A stretch of 64,000 bases of DNA, taken from contig JALIGW010000005.1 in assembly GCA_023053685.1 (NCBI GenBank), positions 20,218,001 to 20,282,000 of the forward strand, read 5' to 3'. The notes beneath the pieces are model-generated. The model was not told the origin of the DNA. It worked only from the letters and a program-made list of their open reading frames with translations, and did no database searches. This DNA comes from Diadophis punctatus similis. Taxonomy: Eukaryota; Chordata; Lepidosauria; Squamata; Dipsadidae. Made by a program: the position numbers and the translations under genes. Below are positions 58,816-64,000 of this stretch, piece after piece (positions within the stretch are counted from its first letter, which is position 1; every line of letters begins with the position of its first letter).

Positions 58816-60220
58816 TATTTCATTCTCGTACCTTTCTGTAGACAGAAGCTTAGATTCCCCTATTATGACTAAATCTTTTCCGTTCTAGAGGAGTCAGCAA
58901 GGTTGAGGTTGATCATTCAGCTAAAGACGACAGAAGGAGGTACATTGTGAGGTTCACAATGTTATTCAGCTTCAAACATGCAGTGCTTTGAGGAAAAGGA
59001 GATGAGTGCTTCCTTCAATATTTTTCTTCCTTTCTCTAAGTGCCAGCCTGTCCCTCCCCCCTTATTTTCCGATTCCCCCCTCAGTTGTAGATTCATTCAT
59101 AGTTAGGATATTTCTTTGACTTGTGAACTGATTCAAATCAAATATCCTTATTAGTCTTTGACCAGCCTTTACAGTACTAAAGAGAGTTTGACACAACAAT
59201 CCCTTTTGGGGAAAGAAAAAAAAAAGAAAACACAATCGGATAATAAAATGTGACATCTCATTTTGCACAGCTGTGTAGCTTGGTGAAGATATTTGGCACC
59301 TGATACAGGAATGTGGGGTTAGCATCCATTTTAAAAAAACTGATAGAATTTATCAGTGTGGCCCTCGCATTTGGAAAAGTTTGGGTGATCATAACACACT
59401 TGGGGGCATCTTAAAAAGGACACAATATGAGGACGTGAGGGAGATCCCCAAGGGCAAATATGGAATCCCATGAAATTTTCCTGCCATACAGTTGCTAGGA
59501 GACCTCAGAGCGAGCTCTGAAAAAGGCCCATCTTTGGGGTTTGATTGTATAGATACCCTGCAGTAGAAGGCTTGTGACTATCTAACATTTGGCGGAGAAA
59601 GAAAAAGCAGAGCCAGAGAACGAGAGACAGGAAAACATAAATCCTTCGCTTCGATATGGGTACTGCCACTCAGAACATCTTCACGTTGTTTGGAGAGTCC
59701 TGGTTTCCAAGGAACAGAGTTTCACGAAACCTTGTGCTAGATTTCAAGGGCCAGGTCTTTGCCAGTACCTGGTCGATGACTCATGTTACACCAATCTTTT
59801 TATCAGCTGCGCTGATTATAATTTTGCTTCCTGGTTACTGTTTGGCCTGTGGGAGTCATCTGAAGTGCTGGCTTGACCTTTGAGCCCTAAGCAAACTGAC
59901 ACTTGAAACTGAGTCCCTGAAAAGAGTGAATCCCTTTTATCAACAAAAAAACTTTAACCATTTTTTTTATTATGCTAGAAAGTAGGCATACAAACATCAT
60001 AACTATTCCTTCTGCTATTTATTTTTTTTATTGCTCTAAACCAGTTAAGCCTCCTATTCCACAAAATATATTCTTGTTTCACCAAGCCAGACAGTTACAG
60101 TATACTGTTTTTCTAATTGGTTCGGAAGAGATGGTCTATCCAAGATAAAATGCAGGCAGGTTGATGTTTTCACATCAGGAAATGATCATTTCTTGATTTT
60201 TTGATTTTCAAAATTGCAGC
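58816..60220. other. Unassigned sequence
   Basis: Two overlapping frames of 75-95 codons at 59589-59883 have hydrophobic ends but match no family I know. Otherwise nothing. Confidence 0.4.
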
Positions 60221-60288
60221 ATGGTTGGCTGGGGAATTCTGGGAGCTGAAGTCCACACATTTTAAAGTTCTCAAGGTTAAGAAACACT
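60221..60288. mobile_element. Half of the CAGTGTTTCCCAACC hairpin MITE
   Basis: ggctggggaattctgggagc, tgaagtccaca, caaggttaagaaacactg: right arm only. Confidence 0.7.
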
Positions 60289-60361
60289 GCTTTAGAAGCC
60301 TGACTTTCCTTCCAAATTCAATTTTTTTTCTGGGTGTCTAAGCTTCCTTGGAAAAAGATGT

Positions 60362-61096
60362 TCTGGTCTTATTTATTTATTATTTATTTGGTAGTTTTTC
60401 TATGCTGCCCTACTCCCTCAGGACTCAGGGCGGCGTACAACATTTTATGAAAAACTCCAAACAAATCATTAAAAGATAGCTTAAAAACAGTTAGAAATAT
60501 ATATATATATATACACACCATACATACATGGGGGAGACATCAGATATAGCATCGTCTCAAACTCACCCCGCCTGCAGGAAGAGCCATGTCTTAATGGCTT
60601 TTCGGAAGGCCAGCAAGGTGGGGATGATTCGGATCTCTGGGGGAAGTTGGATCCAGAGAGCAGGGGCCCCTACAGAGAAGGCCCTCCCCCTAGGCCCCGG
60701 CAATCGGCATTGTTTGGCTGACGGGACCTGGAGGAGACCCACTCTGTGGGACCTGACCAGTCGGAGGGAGGAATACAGCAGAATGCGGTCCCGGAGATAG
60801 CCTGGTCCTAAGCCATGTAGGGCTTTAAAGATGATGATCAGCACCTTGAATTGTACCCGGAGACCAATGGGCAGCCAATGCAGCTGGCGGAGTATAGGTG
60901 TTACGTGGGTGTACCTTGAAACACCCACCACAGCACGCACAACTGCATTTTGCACCAGTTGAAGTCTCCGAATATTCTTCAAGGGCAGCCCCATGCAGTA
61001 GTCCAGTCGAGAGGTGACAAGGGCATGAGTGACCGTGAGTAGAGCCTCCTTCTCCAAGTATGGTCGCAATTGGTGCACCAGGCGAACCTGTGCAAA
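60362..61096 (-). pseudogene. L2-type LINE, 3' part of ORF2 and tail
   Basis: The minus-strand frame (60563-61078) reads LVTSRLDYCMGLPLKNIRRL, HVTPILRQLHWLPIGLRVQF, and ends LLAFRKAIKTWLFLQAG. Same subfamily as the copy at 132-1905, with four codons missing after LDYC. The tail (TTTA)n is at 60362-60390. 5'-truncated near 61096. Confidence 0.88.
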
Positions 61097-61335
61097 AGAT
61101 TCTTAAAGATTCAAAATTAATACCCCCCTTTTTTTGTTCTCTTATCTTCCTTTTGATTAGACCTTTTCCAATACAGAGTTTTTATTTCCCATAAAAAAAG
61201 CACAATCCGTGTTTTTCTTTTTAAAAGACTCAATTAAGAGACCAGACAAGGAAAATGGAACTACTGTATGTTATTATCGTTGCTGACAACTTATAAAAAG
61301 GAAATTTGTCGGTCCCTCCTTGGTCAAAAAGTATA

Positions 61336-61732
61336 CAAGTAACCCTCAATTTACGACCTCAATTGAGCCCAAAATTTCTAGTGCTAAATAAGACATTTGT
61401 TAAGGGAGTTTTGCCCCATTTTATGACTTTTCTTGCCACAGTTGTTAAGTGAATCCCTGCAATTGTTAAGGTAGTAATATGGTTGTTAAGTGAACCTAGC
61501 TTCCCCATTCACTTTGCTTGTCAGAAGGTCGCAAAAGGTGACCACGTGACCCTGGGACACTGTAACCGTCATAAATATGAGTCAATTGCCAAGCGTCTGA
61601 ATTTTGATCATGTGACCCTGGAGAGGCTGCAATGGTCGTAAGTGTGAAAGCGGTAGCGAGTCAGTGTTTTTTCAGTGCCGCTGTAACTTTGAACAATCAC
61701 TAAATGAACTGTTGTAAGTTGAGGACTACCTG
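61336..61732 (+). mobile_element. TA-flanked MITE, full-length copy
   Basis: Left caagtaaccctcaattta after TA, right gaggactacctg before TA. Nearly the complete family layout. Confidence 0.87.
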
Positions 61733-61734
61733 TA

Positions 61735-62606
61735 CTGTATGTTATCATCCTTGCTGACAATGACTTATAAAAAGGAAATTTGTCAGAACTTCAAAGTTCC
61801 TTTTTGTGGGCAAATGCAGATTGTTTCAAATCAGTCCCTACCCAGAGCTGAACGATTGGAAGCGATCCATCCACAGGGAAGCTGCATGGAATATTGTCCA
61901 TGAAACTTGCACTGGGCAAGCATGAATAATGATCTCAGGCTGTGGCTGGGCTTCCTCCCCTTTCCCTCCATCCGTTCGTGTTCAAAGCAGCTTTGGAGCT
62001 CCCACACTCTGCATTCCAATGACAGGCACCATCTTGTTCTACGCTGGAATGCTGGCCTCGGTTAAAACATCTGTGTAAAATTTGACACTAAACAATAAAA
62101 AAAGATCTAGGCTGCCCTCCATGATTTTATAGACAGGAACACAATTGATTTCAAAAGTGCAATTAAAACAAAGGGGAAAAAAAGATTTATAGGAACCGTC
62201 AGGACAGCGTGCATTGAAGCACAACTGGCAGCAAACAGCAGCATAAAATGAAAAAAAATGTTTGTTCTAAAAGCAGAAGAGAGAGAGTTAAACATTCCTA
62301 CCTCAGTTAAAGGTATTAATGGTGTACTCTTTGAAAACAGCTTTCACCTGCTTATCTTATGTTTAACTGAGGATAGATAAAAGGAGTCAGAAAAGGATCT
62401 CAGATGGGGAAAACAATATTTTTCAGCATGGGCTGAATTGTTTTAATGTTTTAATATTTAGTTGTGGAAGCATCTAACCTTCCTTGCCTGATCTTGAAAA
62501 GATAGGCAGGGTCATCTGCGGTTAACAGGAACATCTACAGAGTGGGGAGAGTGTCAAAAAATTAAGATGGCAACTGGCAGAAAATAAATAATTGAGATGG
62601 GAACAA
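61735..62606. other. Unassigned sequence
   Basis: A 40-bp stretch at 61735-61775 (gtatgttatcatccttgctg) repeats sequence at 61265-61300 on the other side of the MITE, a local duplication. Otherwise nothing. Confidence 0.5.
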
Positions 62607-62830
62607 CAGAGTCAGTTTTGTCTAGTTGTTAAGGCACCAGATTAAAAACCAGGAGACTGTGAATTCTAGTCCTGCCTTAGGCATGAAAGCCAGCTGGGTG
62701 ACTTTGGGCCAGTCACTCTCTCAGCCCAACCCACCTGGCAGGGATGTTGTTGTGAGGAAAATAGGAGGAGGAAGGATATTATGTTCACTGTCTTGAGTTG
62801 TTTATATAAGGTTACAATACAAATAAATAA
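62607..62830 (+). mobile_element. Squamate tRNA-type SINE
   Basis: gttgttaaggcaccagatt head, tctagtcctgccttaggc, aaagccagctgggtgacttt, ggccagtcactctctcagcc, tail caaataaataaaataaa. Confidence 0.75.
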
Positions 62831-63835
62831 AATAAAAGAATAAACTGTGACCATACATTTGAAGCCCTGTCCTTTTATATTGGTGTCACATGTGTGATGC
62901 ATGTAAAAAAAAAAGGGGGGGGTTGATTACATGTTAACATCTCCATCTTGACTTGATTGACAGTCCCTTTTCTGGCTGTCCTTGGCTGCATGAACACAAA
63001 CCATCTTAAATCAGCAGACTAGTCTAAAAATCATCATCATCAACAACAACAACTTTGGAATGAATAATGGCAATCACTTCAGTCTTGTTGTCCAAGAGAG
63101 TCCATGAGGGCATCAGGAAACACATTTGACCTAAAGAAAGCTCCACTTTTATTCTTTCTAAGTTGTATGAAACTTATTTTGGCAACCCTGATTTTTGCAT
63201 TGTGTCTGATAGATTTCCTGAACATCAGGAAACCATTGCTGATGCAGTGATATTATTTCATAAGAAAAAGCCGGTCAAAGTTTATATTTCTTTCTGTCTG
63301 GCTTCTAAGGCATGTTTTAAACAATATACAGCTTCTCTGTTTTATAAATGTTGATTCTGGTACAACTTATGGAAATGATCTTAAAGAGGAAGAAATTAAA
63401 ATATTTAAATTAAAAATATTGACTGTAAAGTTTGTTTGGATTCTTCCTTGTATAAATAAATGCTGCAGTATGGGAATTACCACAAACCATAGCATAAAAA
63501 AGACAGGCCCTTCACCTCACATATGACCATGAACGGCTTGAATCCAGAGTGTCTGAAGTTCGTAATTTCCATATGACTCTACACTTGTTACAGTTTTCAG
63601 ATTTGCCCAATATTCCCCCTTTATCAGGGGCAAAACAAAAGATATAGGAAGGAATCTTCCTGACTGGATTTGAAAATGGGCTTAACATTTGGATGAAAAC
63701 AAGAACATCTCTTTATAACCATGGTTAGCATATCAAGCTCAGCATGAATGGAATTGTTATTGGAAAAGACAGAAAGCAGAAAATTCCCTATTCCTGATCC
63801 TTGACTATCAAATTGGAAGCATTTCACATCCATTG
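62831..63835. other. Unassigned sequence
   Basis: No gene or repeat recognised. Confidence 0.4.
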
Positions 63836-63843
63836 TCTTAGAA

Positions 63844-63933
63844 CAGGGGTGTCAAACTCGAGGCCTTGCCCACCCCCTGGTTTAGGAAAAAAGTTGCGAT
63901 ACGTCACATGATGACGCAAGTTTGACATCCCTG
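63844..63933. mobile_element. hAT MITE, CAGGGGTGTCAAACT family, minimal (90 bp)
   Basis: Left caggggtgtcaaactcgagg, right caagtttgacatccctg. TSDs tcttagaa/ccttagaa match 7 of 8. Confidence 0.9.
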
Positions 63934-64000
63934 CCTTAGAAGATGGCTTTCTTATTGTCTTGGAATATTTCTCAACATTTCAGCAGGAAATCATTTCTGG

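Noticed and set aside
59584..59610. Possible retroviral primer-binding site (tttggcggagaaag)
   Set aside because: It matches no tRNA 3' end I know and I found no LTR ending next to it.
59589..59883. Two overlapping 75-95 codon frames that might be a small gene
   Set aside because: No recognised domain, no splice context, and two competing frames over the same bases. A protein search would be needed to reopen it.

Overview
This window is vertebrate nuclear DNA, most likely from a squamate reptile and probably a snake. It carries Sauria-type tRNA SINEs, a BovB/RTE LINE end closely like the ruminant and squamate form, L2, CR1 and L1-like LINE fragments, very abundant short inverted-repeat transposons, and long (CT)n, (AT)n and GATA-type microsatellites. 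There is no operon structure or bacterial-style coding density. The long open frames outside one exon are LINE remnants, microsatellite translations or chance.

The only host gene I can support is PWWP2B, a reader of H3K36-methylated nucleosomes. One large plus-strand exon (16725-18384) carries all but about the first 44 codons and ends with the stop codon at 18364-18366. Its first coding exon was not found here, so the upstream intron probably covers the first 16.7 kb. A strong splice donor 18 bases after the stop suggests that the 3' UTR is itself spliced.

The rest is a repeat landscape in which insertions can be ordered from target-site duplications (TSDs). Region 1-3.2 kb is a TA-flanked MITE split by an L2 LINE and by a foldback element that was itself split by a hAT MITE. 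Region 3.2-16.7 kb holds more TA-flanked MITEs, hairpin hAT MITEs, SINEs and one foldback split by a hAT MITE. Region 16.7-19 kb holds PWWP2B and, 69 bases past its stop, a hAT derivative with an open BED-zinc-finger frame. Region 19-44 kb holds several hAT MITEs, two solo LTRs with exact 5-bp TSDs, SINEs inside other elements, large microsatellites and an L1-like LINE end. Region 44-64 kb holds a BovB end, two truncated L2 copies (one split by a hAT MITE), another LTR with a 4-bp TSD, a CR1 end inside a MITE and an L2 3' end.

The strongest cross-window pattern is in the 8-bp TSDs of the hAT-like elements. About two thirds have TA at the two central positions, the Buster-type signature, and the one element that still encodes protein encodes a ZBED-like BED finger. 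I found no evidence for a new multigene system. The novelty here is in transposon nesting, shared transposon modules and the transposon at the PWWP2B 3' end.
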